From NCBI GenBank assembly GCA_007922305.1, contig ML677351.1, positions 10,135,558 through 10,199,557 on the forward strand: 64,000 bases of DNA, written 5' to 3'. This stretch comes from Dermatemys mawii. Taxonomy: Eukaryota; Chordata; Testudines; Dermatemydidae. The first letter of the stretch is position 1. Each line of letters opens with the position of its first letter. A model generated the notes under the pieces. That model was not told where the DNA came from, did no database searches, and saw nothing but the letters and a program-made list of their open reading frames with translations. Shown here piece by piece: positions 52,307 to 63,190 of this stretch. A program made the translations under genes and the position numbers.

Positions 52307-53093
52307 TGACAAAGAGTCCTGTGGCACCTTAAAGACTAACTAAAGTATTAGAGCATAAACTTTTGTGGTCTAGTACCCACTTTGTCAGATGCAAGCAGTG
52401 GAAGTGTCCAGGGTCAGGGATAAATAACAGGCAAGGGCCAGGTTGGAGATAACACGGTTAGTCCAATCAGGTTTCACTTGCACATCTACCAACGTAATAT
52501 ATGCCATTATGCGCTAGCACTGTCCCTCTGCTATGTACATCGGCCAAAGTGGACAGTCCCTACGAAAAAGGATAAGTGGACACAAATCAGATATCAGGAA
52601 TGGCAATCTACAAAAACCTGTAGGAGAACACTTCAATCTCGCTGGACACAAAATTACAGACCTAAGGGTCACCATTCTTCAGCAAAAAAACCTTCAAGAC
52701 CAGACTGAAAAAAGAAACTGCAGAGCTGCAATTCATTTGCAAATTTGATACCATCAATCAAGGATTGAACAAAGATTATGAGTGGCTAGCTAACTACAAA
52801 AGCAGCTTCTTTTCTCTCAGTGTTCACACCTCCAGACCAGCTGCTAGAGAAATACCTCATCCTCCCTGATTAGAGATAACAAGCTGGTTCAGTCTGATTG
52901 GACTAACCTTGTTATCTCCAACCTGGCCCTTGCCTCTTATTTATCCCTGCCCCTGGACACTTCCACTGCTTGCATCCGACGAAGTGGGTATTAGCCCACA
53001 AAAGCTTATGCTCTAATACTTCAGTTAGTCTTTAAGGTGCCACAGGTCTCTTTGTCACTTCTGCAATTCCAGACTAACACAGCTACCTCTCTG
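52307..53093 (+). mobile_element. PLE with inverted copy of its own 3' end; perfect 12-bp target duplication
   Basis: AAACTTTAGGAT at 52295-52306 and 53094-53105 defines a 787-bp insertion. Its 5' part (52308-52470) is an inverted copy of its 3' part (52900-53066): GACAAAGAGTCCTGTGG, TTAAAGACTAACTAAAGTA and GGAGATAACACGGTTAGTCC reappear in complement. Between them is the end of the coding region with the GIY-YIG domain, then the 3' UTR and a terminal AACACAGCTACCTCTCTG. Confidence 0.92.
52470..52790 (+). pseudogene. PLE GIY-YIG endonuclease domain remnant
   Basis: MYIGQSGQSLRKRISGHKS and EHFNLAGHKITDLRVTIL are the GIY-YIG part of a PLE protein, about 85-90% identical by eye to the copy at 43.7 kb. 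The VIYAI start of the domain lies upstream, separated by a TAG stop. A frameshift occurs near 52700, after which EKRNCRAAIHLQI is out of frame. The RT is wholly absent, so the copy is dead. Confidence 0.88.
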
Positions 53094-53105
53094 AAACTTT
53101 AGGAT

Positions 53106-53689
53106 GACATACAGAAAATGTGGTCTGAAAGAGGTTAAAAGGTAATGGATACATTTCCTTGTCTAAAACCATGAATTCATGTTCTTGTAACTAGAACTTT
53201 GATTTTCAGAATATATTAAGTCCAATCTTATTGTGACTGATTTTAGTACTTTTATCCCTTTCTTCATCATTAATCAAGACTTCATCTAGGCATGAGCTTG
53301 TCTTGGAAGTCTGACATAACGGGTCAAGCAGCAGACATAAACTACATCCGTCATTTGTTTCTTCAGTGATCACTTGTGTCTATGTATGCTCAAAGCCTCT
53401 CAAGATTTTCCAAATTACTACTAGGAAAGTTAAACTAATCCAAAGACTTAACTTTTTACTGTAGGTTTTACATACTTTTAATTATCTATAATATGTCCTT
53501 CTTGTATTTGATCTTGTATTTGGTGGCAGATTTCCAGATGTTGTAAACCAGTATAGTTCCATTGCAGACAATGATATTAAAGTCTATGGTTTGAAGTCAA
53601 GGGAGCTACTTCAATTCACATCTGATTAAGAAACACATCATAACCTGGATTTTTATGTTCTAATGACTTCATAAAGGATAGCTGAAAAA
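53106..53689. other. No gene seen
   Basis: AT-rich non-coding sequence with no recognised repeat. Confidence 0.45.
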
Positions 53690-53960
53690 TTTCCATCTAC
53701 TTCCTTTTTTTCAATAGAAACTGGGATTTCAATTAAACAATTATTTTTCTGAGGAAACTGTCATTTGAAGTGAAAATTTTTTTGGCTGAAAACTGGCAAA
53801 CACCCAAAAGTATGCCTAAAAGAAGAAAGCTTATTCAGCTTTGACTGCACGTTTATTTTTTGTTTTTCAAAAATGTTTTAATTTCCTGCTGGAAAAAATC
53901 ACTTTTACCAAGTTTTTCAGGTTTGTCAAACTTTTTCATGAGGAAAAAAATACTAACTCT
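53690..53960. mobile_element. AT-rich palindromic repeats
   Basis: Alternating TTTTTCA/GAAAA blocks (TTTCTGAGGAAACTG, GTGAAAATTTTTTTGGC, GCTGGAAAAAATCACTTT) like those at 12895-13040 and 40490-40645. The 78-codon plus frame at 53841-54077 falls partly within this and has no domain. Confidence 0.4.
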
Positions 53961-54540
53961 AGGCTGCACCATTTATGTAACAATAGACATATTTCCAATA
54001 TGAGGGGTTGCACTGCAAAATTTCAGCATAGGCTGAGTGAATTTCAGAAATTCACTTGTCACATGAAGTCTCCATAAGTGATGCGCAAATCTACAAAAGT
54101 TGAGAAGAGAGCAAAATATTTTTATTTTTTCTCTTTAGTCAAAATTAGCCTGTTTCAGAGTTTGTGATGCATTCATGAAATTGTTTTGTTTTCTTGCTAT
54201 AAAGATGACAATATTTTGGCTACATTTTCTAGCTCTATGCTGAATTCATCATGAGAAGTTTGGATTTCATTGGTCACGCAAGTCAAATAGAATACCAGAA
54301 CCTGCACTGAGTGTCTAAGCTGACCCATGGCACAGAGTAATAGGAGAGCTAGCAAGGTCACTTTGACTCATTTATGCAGAGAGACAGATAGGGAAAAAAA
54401 ACAACTTTTATAGCAGCAAGAAGCAGTACTGTGTTGCTCCTGCTACTGTGATAGTGATGGGTTGAGGAAGTCCTGTTTATCATACTTGATTTAAAGGGGC
54501 TATGAATTTGCCCTTGAAGAAACTGGCAACTCAGAGCCTT
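53961..54540. other. No gene seen
   Basis: No supported gene or recognised repeat. Confidence 0.45.
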
Positions 54541-54607
54541 ATGTAAAGCCTGTTGAAGTTGATGGGAGTCTTTCCATTGACATCAGTGGGTTTGGATCAG
54601 GCACTTA
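54541..54607. mobile_element. Palindromic MITE (Chompy type)
   Basis: AAAGCCTGTTGAAGTTGATG and CATCAGTGGGTTTGGATCAG are near-complementary halves around GGGAGTCTTTCCATTGA. The element shares its GATCAGGCACTTA end with the copy at 43611-43669. Confidence 0.55.
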
Positions 54608-55619
54608 GTAAAATCCACTAGGATCAGACAGGCATGCATACAGTATTTGAAGTTCTGCAGTCATGAAATGTGTATATATAGTTTGAAACTGAGGCTTGTT
54701 TAATTTTTTTTAAATGTTTGGTTTACTATATGTTCTTTCAAACCTTAGAATGAACACAGATGATCTCCCTACACTGTATGCTTTTTCTTCAATTCCCCTT
54801 GTCGTCTTAGCATACAGATCCAAGAACCTGATAATTCTTTGGCTATGTTGATAGAACTAGACTGGTTTATTTGCTTCCACACCATAATGAGAACCATTGT
54901 GTCCTTATCTTCCCCTCTCATTCCCCACCACAACCACTCTAATTTCTGGTTTAAAGTTGCATGACTCCTTCCTACTTTCCCATGGATCACAGATGGGAAG
55001 GTGCAATAGAGGTGGTTTGTGTTTTGACTGCTTCCTTCCCCATGGAGACCACAGCCACTAGCACCAGCTGCTGGAGCACATAAAGCAGGCCTTTGGCTGT
55101 ACAGGGTCTGTATGGGTATATTTCTTGATCAGCAACCAGAATTCCATGTTGCTTATGACCCACTCACTCTCCTCCAGCATCCAGATGTGCTGTGCAAGAA
55201 CAGGAGAGGGAAGACCACTCTCAACTTGGATTTAGCAGCTGCTGTCTGTGCTTTAGGTGACAAGGTCTTGGTGCCTGAGATTAGCATGCCACAGTGTAGA
55301 AAATCTGGGAAGAGGAAGATCTGGTAAAGATCCCCAGGCCATATCTGCAATTAAATCTAAAGTACACAGGGCTTGGCACCTTTCATCCTCCCTCGATATT
55401 TTATGTGGGTGTGTGTGTAAGTAAAGTCTGATACAGATCTGCATGTAACCCTCTTGTCTCTTCTCAAGACCCAAATATTCTAAAACTTGCTGCCAAGATT
55501 ATTTTGCATAAAATGTTCAGTTGGAAGTACGTTTCACAAACTGATCAGTGAATAATTTTGTCTTGCCAAAAACTGGTCCCTGCGGTGCAAAATGGCTTCC
55601 GAATTGACACAGTAAATAA
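54608..55619. other. No gene seen
   Basis: Contains short frames on both strands (54769-54990, 55112-55350) without domains. No recognised repeat. Confidence 0.4.
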
Positions 55620-55624
55620 GACAA

Positions 55625-55738
55625 ATACTGATCATGGATATTGTAGGAGCACTTGCTCTTGCTTCAGTGCAGAGGGATGGACCACATGACTTCTTGACAT
55701 CCCTTCCAGCCACACATTTCTAGGATTCTGTGATTTCA
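55625..55738 (+). mobile_element. CR1-type LINE 3' tail
   Basis: AGAGGGATGGACCACATGAC, TTCTTGACATCCCTTCCAGC and TTTCTAGGATTCTGTGATTT are the CR1 3' tail in order. Confidence 0.75.
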
Positions 55739-58700
55739 GTGGCTGCAAGGTATCAGAACCTGTCATACATTCTAAGATACAAGTTGTAGGGATGCAAGTT
55801 CCCCGTGGATCTTGACACCACTAGAAAAGTTATTAAGATACAATGTGAGAAGTGGGGAGAGGGTTGCATAGACTCACATGGAGGACATGAAACTGCCTGC
55901 CTGCCTGCCTTCACTGGGAATAAACGAGCTGAGGAGTAACTTTAAGAGCATGAAAAAATTCAGCTCAACAAAAGATGAAAATATTGTGGTCAGCTGTTCT
56001 TTTCCCTGAACTGTTTTGTCCCACTCTAATGAAAATATGGTACCCTGATGAAGATTTAATTTGGAGGGAAAAATAAAACAAAATTAAATACCATTTTTAA
56101 ATATGAAATCTCACTTTCAATCCACTATTTCCCAATAAACATTTCATAAAGTTTTTTATTATGTCAACTATGGAGCATACTCATGGCTCCAAAAATATCC
56201 AAGGATATACAAATTCATAAGTACTCATTAGAGCTTATTTAGTCAGGAAGTCTAGTTTTGCAAAGGCCCCAAATTTGAATTTACATTCTCTAATTCCTTA
56301 TTATTTGTAATATGGAGTACAATTTGTTATGCAATTTGGCATGTCTCCATTTATTATTTGTGCAGGTTTTGCACCTGCTGCAAGGTTTTTTTTTTTGTTT
56401 TTTTTTTTAAAGCCAACACGAATAAGTGGCAGGAAAAATAAAGTATAGGGAACAGTTATGGTCTCCCAGGTAGAGATTTCTAAATGGGTATGAAATTCAG
56501 TTTGACAATTATAAATATTTTTTTAAAATCTGAGGAAGGAGAGGGGAGAAATAGGAACTGTATACCAGGATAAATTTTGGACAGAATTTCAAATGACGCT
56601 TCTTTTATGGGTCATGCATTGCATTTCTATAACAGCCTGCTGGAATTAAATGGATCTTGCGAACCTTAATGCTCTCCCTTGCTTATGCTTGCTGTTAATG
56701 ATATGCTAAGAGTCATTGTTGTATGGTTTAATGCAAGCTTGCAGCTGGTATGTCTATAGAAAATATTCACATATGGCCATCAACCTCTAAAAGATCAGAT
56801 CAATAACCATGAGAAGACCATGCCTATAATTTATATTCCTGGCTTTAAAAAAAAAATACAGATGTTTCCAGGCCAAGTTAATCTGAGGAAAAAAAACAAA
56901 ATAGTTTCACAAAGTCAAACTCCTGGTGCAACACATTTTAAAAAATATTAAATAAAAAGCAAAGAATGAATAATTTTCTAAGTTTTACCAATTCTTATCT
57001 AAAAGATGGAAGAAGAAGGGGAAAGAATTAAGGATCAAATAAGAGGAAAGATGGAAAGAAAGTATGACATACTAAATATGTACAAAGAATAATTTAATTT
57101 GGGAAGCCTTTTGTGGCTTTCAAATGTATCCTCTTAAAGTGGAGGCATGGGTGAGAAAGGAAATTAACCCCCCAAAGTCCATATTAAATAAAAAATTCCT
57201 TCTCTCCAATCAGATAATGTGGTGTATACTTAAAAGCCTAACTTAAAATAGGCAGATTCAGACTGTGGGACACTTTAATGCAGAGTTTAAATGAATATGG
57301 TAGTGCAATTTCAGTCCTGTTTTGATATAGCCTATGAGGGAATAGTCAATAGGGAGACAGAGTAGGAGCTATTAAAATTTTTAAGTAGTAATCTCTTTTT
57401 AAAATGCTGTTTCTACTGTTCATTTCAACAACTGTTAGTGTTTAGGGATTTTCAATCAGATCCTCTTATCTTTCATTTTAAAAGTACCGAAAGTAAAGTA
57501 AAGTCCCAAGCATGGACTGTGGCTTCTCAAAGCTGACCTCTATTTGTACTTAATGTGAGTTGTTGTTTAGACTTCCTGTACCAGATACTCATCTGGTTTG
57601 AACTTCAATGTTATGGAAGTAGTAATATGGTAACATTAGTAATATGGTAACTGTGTTGAAAACAGTATAATGAAAAAATGAACTTGCTAAATTAATGCTT
57701 GATTACTGCACTGCTTAGACTGTGATTGGGAAGCATTGCAATTTTAATTCTACTACTCTACAGATGAGCATTAATAATATACCTATGTAATTGGATGTGT
57801 TTCCTTAATCAGAGTAGATAAAATGGGATAGTTCAGTAAATCAATTTTGTTTTCAGATCTTTTAGAATTGGACATTACTATGGAACTAACTTGACTCAAT
57901 AGATATTAAAAATAAAAGGAAAACACCATTATTTAAAATGGCAGTCACTAAGTGACAGATTTTGATACCCTTAGTCCCTGAGTAAGATGCTACTTAGCAG
58001 AAGAGAGGGCATCAGAACCTAGCCTTGAGATGGGCTCAGATGACTTCCCTGGGAGTTTTGCAAAAACTAACTACAGACTGCAGAATTGGCCCCTTTGGAT
58101 TAAGTGACATTCAGAACCCTATGAAATCAATGGAATGACTCCTATTCACTTGGATGGCTGTAGGATTTTATGAAGGATATACCTGCAGACTGCACTGGAG
58201 CAAAGTGAAGATAAATACGGTGGTGCCTACCTATTTATTTTTATCTGGAAAAGGTCATTCTGATACTCTGTGATACACCCAAGAGTGTATTAACATAAAT
58301 ACTAGAGGACAATGTACTGAGTATTAGTATTGAGTCTGACCTGCTAAAAAATCAGATCCATTAGGTAGAGCCTACCTCTTCCCCAGGAAAGGGAGATGAG
58401 AGTAAATCAGAGGAGCCCTTACAATGCTTTAACTTTTTTCAGAGCTCATGGCTAGGCTCAAGATCCAAGAGTGTAAAGGTGGCTTAAAACGGCTTCTTCA
58501 CTATCTGGTCTTGCACCAGGCATAGCTTGGCTGGAGCACAGGATCTGAACCAGTGTTTTCACTAGGCAATTACAAATAAATTAACATATTATGAATGATG
58601 TTTTCTGAATCACACAATCAGTGCTTTTTTTGGACTTTCTTCTGTTACATTTCCAAGTCACTTTTTTCACCACTGATTTTGATAGCTCAAAAACTGTTGC

Positions 58701-60925
58701 TTGCAGACACCTTTACTGTGATAATCTAAAGGAGGGTCGTGGACAACTTCATTCTAGTTTGGAATGTTTTGTTGTCCTTGATCACACTGAACACATGTTC
58801 CCCTGCTGCTCTGGAATTACAAAGACCAGCTTCGCAGTCTTGGCCAGAATTTTAAATAACTATGCCATTGGCCTAAGTCAATTCTGCACAGGGGAGACCA
58901 AATGACATCCAGTTCAACAAATCCATATTCCTACTTAACTTCTTCCCACTCATCTTCAGGGTTTTCATCTTCCTCATGCAACTGATAATAGCCACACTCT
59001 ACTTGAAGCTTTTCAGAATCACAAGAACTTAGTTCAGGAAAATCCTGAGTACTAAGTATGCAGTGTTTTAACATCCTATGCTTAGAAGTTTCTCACTTCT
59101 TGTTTTCAGCATGTGCCAAATACAGTAATAACAAAGTAACTATAAGGAAAGCTATTTTTGATCTATCTGAAGTAAGAAAATCTTATGAAAAGACCTGCAA
59201 GAATTCCAGACAGTAGTGCCTAAGAATCCCAATCTATGTAAAAAAAAAAAAAAAAAAGTGAATAAATGGATAAACAAGAGATCAGAGAGGCATCTGGGAC
59301 AAAGTTAGAGACAGTAGTGTGCAAAAGTTTTTCATAACTGTAGTCATGAGAGGTCACAGCCTAACCAATGCCAATTGATCCAAAACTGGATTTTTGTGTT
59401 TTGGTCATCAGTAGCACAAAGGAGGCAGTTTTCGCCTATCAAAATGGCCTTGGATGTCTAATGTCCCATGTGTGGGAAAAATTGTTTTTATTCTTCTCTG
59501 GGTCTTAAAATTATTTGTGAATTACCATTCTGATCTTAAAAATCTATTAAGAGAACAGTGTTATATAAGCTGAGAAAGCACACACACGCATTGGGTACCT
59601 CTGCAGAGAGCTAGATAATGACCTTCTTGCAAGAAACCCTCACATTCATTCTCTCCTACAACACACACACCTCCCTCTCTAGGAAATGAAGAGCCAAGAA
59701 ATCTATGATGCTAATTACACTCCACAAAGGACTGTCATGGGGTATGACCAGGCAAATTTCACAAAGAATACTTTTGCTCCTGTCATTTTTTTCTGAAATT
59801 AAGATTATAAGAGTTTTGAAATATAACCATGTCTGGCTACCTAATAGAGCTCTTCCTGTTTTTTCCACCGTGTGTTGGGATCAGTAATACTGTGGCTTCC
59901 ATGGATAACTAGCTCAGTCCTGTTCAGCAATCATTTGTGAAGTATACAGCATTTCTAGGAGTCTAGAAATTTTTTTTTTTCACATGGGAAACTAGGTCGC
60001 TTTCAAAAATCCATTTAAAATACAGCTATAATTTACATTTGTAAAAAATTACTCTTGTAGGTTAATTAAATTTCAATTGACTATTAAGGACACAATTATT
60101 GATAACCTACAATGTAAAAATATGTATTTTTTATAAAGTTCTCAATCCTCACTAAATGTTTCTAATTACCAGTTAGCAGTTAATGAACAGAGAGTAGCTC
60201 TCTATTTAGTCTGCATTTTAAAGTGTTTTGAATTTAAATATGCAGAAGATGCATTTTATACAGTCTTACCTGATTTAACTTAAAGTTACAAAAGAAATAA
60301 AAGGAAATGCAATTATGCTTTTATTCTTTTCAATGGACATCCAGCTTTGAGTTTTTGAGACCCAGAAAAATGTTGTTGTGAATGCAGCATTTTGCAGTAG
60401 GTACATCTAAAATAATTTTTAGAAGGTGAACTTGCTTTACCTATTGGCTAGCTTCACTATCAATTCCCTCAGTGGTTTTCTAATCATAGCTTGGAAACTA
60501 AGTAATTATCTACTGTGTTTGGGAATGAACTGCAGAACACTATGGTTCACCTGCTACATGAATTACTACAGCTCAGTACATCTCCAGTTACAGTATTTCC
60601 ATCTAGAGCATTTTGCTTTATTTCATTGTTTGTTTTAACAAGATTTAAGTTGGTTACCATAATACCTGCTTAGATGTTATTGATCCAGAATCCTGCATTA
60701 CTCTGCTGGAATTGTTGGTTTTCACAGGCATTACTGAGCTTTAAAGTGATTCCTCTTCACCCTGAGAATGCATGTCATTTTTGTGCCAACTTGTACTACA
60801 TACAGCAGTCCATCTGCTTAGCAGCACAGTTTGTCAAGAACACTTTGTCCCAATTCCCAATGCTCTGCTTTCTGCACTTATTTCCCCACTGAAATAGAAT
60901 GCAGTTCCCGGTCTCTGTCCTGATA
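55739..60925. other. No gene seen; longest repeat-poor stretch
   Basis: About 5.2 kb of AT-rich sequence with T-rich (56385-56408) and A-rich tracts, a TGCC repeat at 55892-55910, and an A run of 18 at 59240-59257. A palindrome-like MITE remnant lies at about 58080-58175. No supported gene. If the window is an intron of a large gene, this is the part with most original sequence. Confidence 0.45.
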
Positions 60926-60933
60926 TTTTAAAG

Positions 60934-61244
60934 CAGGGGTAGGCAACCTATGATATGGGTGCCAAAGGCAACATGCAAGCTGATTTTCAGTGGCACTCAC
61001 CCTGCCCGGGTCCTGGCCACCGATCTGGGGGTCTCTGCATTTTAATTTAATTTTAAATGAATCTTCTTAAACATTTTAAAAATCTTATTTACTTTACATG
61101 CAACAATAGTTTAGTTATATATTAAAGACTTATGGAAAGAGACCTTCTGAAAATGTTAAAATGTATTACTGGCACATGAAACCTTAAATTAGAGTGAATA
61201 AATGAAGACCCAGCACACCACTTCTGAAAGGTTGCTGAGCCCTG
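60934..61244. mobile_element. Compact hAT element with perfect 8-bp target duplication
   Basis: CAGGGGTAGGCAACC at the left and GGTTGCTGAGCCCTG at the right are inverted termini, flanked by TTTTAAAG at 60926-60933 and 61245-61252. At 311 bp it is an internally deleted relative of the 1018-bp copy at 16516-17533, sharing the terminal blocks CTGATTTTCAGTGGCACTCA and TTAAATTAGAGTGAATAAAT. Confidence 0.93.
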
Positions 61245-61324
61245 TTTTAAAGCCTAATGGGATCAGCTGGATGTGCCTCATTTTTAAAATCAGGTAACTT
61301 ATTTAAGCCCCAGTTGTGTTCGTT

Positions 61325-61470
61325 AGGCAGGCATATGCATAACTTTAATTAAAGTATACTCACATGCTTAAAGTTCCACACATGCTTCAATACCTTACTG
61401 AATGGGACTATTCATGTGCTTAACATTAGCATGTGCTTAAGTACTATGCTGAACCAAGGTCTTAAGGAAA
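61325..61470. mobile_element. Palindromic MITE
   Basis: CACATGCTTAAAGTTCC, CATGTGCTTAACATTAGCA and TGTGCTTAAGTACTATGC alternate in the pattern of a known reptile palindromic element. Non-coding. Confidence 0.5.
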
Positions 61471-61559
61471 CAACTTTTAGGCACCCTTTTTTGAAAAACC
61501 TTTGCCAGATAGTCCTATACACTTTCTTTTCAGCTCCTTTGCCCTTTTAAGGGGCCTAC

Positions 61560-63044
61560 AACTGTAGCCCTTCTGCCCATCAGAGTTGGCAGCAACGAGG
61601 GCCGGGTTCAGTATCCAGGGGTTCCATTCCAATAGCACAATACAAAAACCGGCTAGAGCCCCCACCCAGTGACCTGGGAAAACCATATACCACCCCTCTG
61701 GGCGTCTGTAAGAGACAATACTTCCCCTCTCGCAAGCACTGAGTGTGAGTGTACCAAAGCCTTTTAATAACAGGGAGAAACAATGTGGCATTATATTGGG
61801 GAAACACCACAAACAAGGTTAATAAACCAAACCATGAACCAGGAGCCCCCCTCCCAGCAAATAGGCCGTGGCCTTCTCTTTGGCTTTTGAGTTCCACAAC
61901 CCCAAAAAGTCACTCAATAATCCCGAAGTCCAGCAGCCCAAGAGTCTCTGTTCTGGGTCAGTGCAGAGCTCAAAAGTCAATTGGCAGAGTCTTACCTCCC
62001 AGCCTGGGTGGAAAAGGAGGGTAGGTCACGGGGCACCTTACGTGGTCCGAGGCCGACTGCGCCGCCTCTCTGTGGGGTTCCGCTGCAGCCCTCACCGCAA
62101 TCCGCTCTGCTCTGCTCGCCGATACTCGAACTGCTCTGCAGTGCCAGTCACTCCGCTAGCCATCCTGCTAGCCGACACACGGACAGCTCTGCGGTGCCAG
62201 TCACTCCGCTAGCAGCACAAACGGCTCCGCTAGTCGACACACGGACTGCTCTGCTGTGCCAGCCACTCCGCCAGCCACACAAACTGCACCCAGGAACTGC
62301 TCGGCTGAGTCCGCTGCCAGTCGCACGAACTGCACCCAGGAACCGCTCGGCTGAGTCCGCTGCCAGTTACACAAACTGCACCCAGGAACCGCTCGGCTGA
62401 GTCCGCTGCCAGTTACACAAACTGCACCCAGGAACCGCTCGGCTGAGTCCGCTGCTTTGCACTGCTAGCTGCCCAAATTGCTTGGTGCCACCAAAATGCC
62501 TTTAGGCCCGCCCCCACTTAACACAGTGCTTAGTGATTTCAGCTCTTAGTGTGTGTGTGGGGGGGTTATCAGGTCAGCACCTTGGCACAGGTACACCAGC
62601 AGACTCAAAGTGAATTCAGCTTAGCAGGCTCAACCAAGACTCCTAAGGAAATCAAAATTAGCTCTAACATTCCACAGTGGAGAGAGGCACAGTGTAATAG
62701 CCACCACCCTCACCAAGAGGTATAGAGACCTGCCCATGATCTCTCTCAGTCTAAGAGGGTTCTGAAACGCATGGCCCTTGCCCATGAGTGCTACCTAGAT
62801 GATGGCGAATCCCTCCATCATAACAAGGGCCAAGTATGTGTCCATAGTCCTTCATTCACCAAATCAGGGTAACATCACTTTATATTTCCTGCCCCAATAA
62901 CATAGAAACTGGGGCTCCCACATCAGCCGAAGTGGCCATGTGGGCTGCTGTGGGCTCAGGCTAGGCGCAGTGGGTGTGTCTATGCAAATGGCTCAGCCCC
63001 AAAGTTATTTTCCAACGCTCACTGCAATTCCCATAGTTCGCCAC
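61560..63044 (-). repeat. Complex retroelement-like repeat, orientation uncertain
   Basis: A GC-richer block from GTAGCCCTTCTGCCCATC to about CCACCAGATGTCAG with a distinct base composition from its AT-rich flanks. It includes a CCACCAGATGTCA motif that occurs near the ends of some reptile LTR elements. Ends and family are not established. The overlapping frames at 61477-62400 (both strands) have no domains and overlap each other. Confidence 0.4.
62283..62455. repeat. 46-bp minisatellite, about four copies
   Basis: ACTGCACCCAGGAAC followed by GCTCGGCTGAGTCCGCTG begins at 62283, 62329, 62375 and 62421, an exact 46-bp step with few substitutions. More diverged CACTCCGCTAGCC-type units lie to the left (62130-62280). 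Because 46 is not a multiple of three, it is not evidence of a coding repeat. Confidence 0.92.
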
Positions 63045-63058
63045 CAGATGTCAGAATA

Positions 63059-63176
63059 CAGTTCTGACTAAGGTAGGGGAGTGGCATGCATCCGACGAAG
63101 TGGGTATTAGCACACGAAAGCTCATGCTCTGAAAAAATTTCAGTTAGTCTTTAAGGTGCCACAGGACTCTTTGTCA
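63059..63176 (+). mobile_element. PLE 3' end fragment
   Basis: GCATGCATCCGACGAAGTGG, CACACGAAAGCTCATGCTC, TTTAAGGTGCCACAGGACTC and TTTGTCA are the PLE 3' end. CAGATGTCAGAATA (63045-63058) and CAGATGTTAGAATA (63177-63190) differ at one base of 14 and may be its target duplication, which would make the insertion 118 bp. Confidence 0.8.
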
Positions 63177-63190
63177 CAGATGTTAGAATA

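Noticed and set aside
62090..62280. Possible CRISPR-like array from repeated GCTAGCC/CACTCCGC units
   Set aside because: Units are irregular, without constant spacers, and this is vertebrate DNA; it is a degraded minisatellite.
61868..62400. 114- and 139-codon frames that could suggest a Ser/Ala-rich protein
   Set aside because: They run through a 46-bp minisatellite whose unit is not a multiple of three, and overlapping frames are open in the same stretch.
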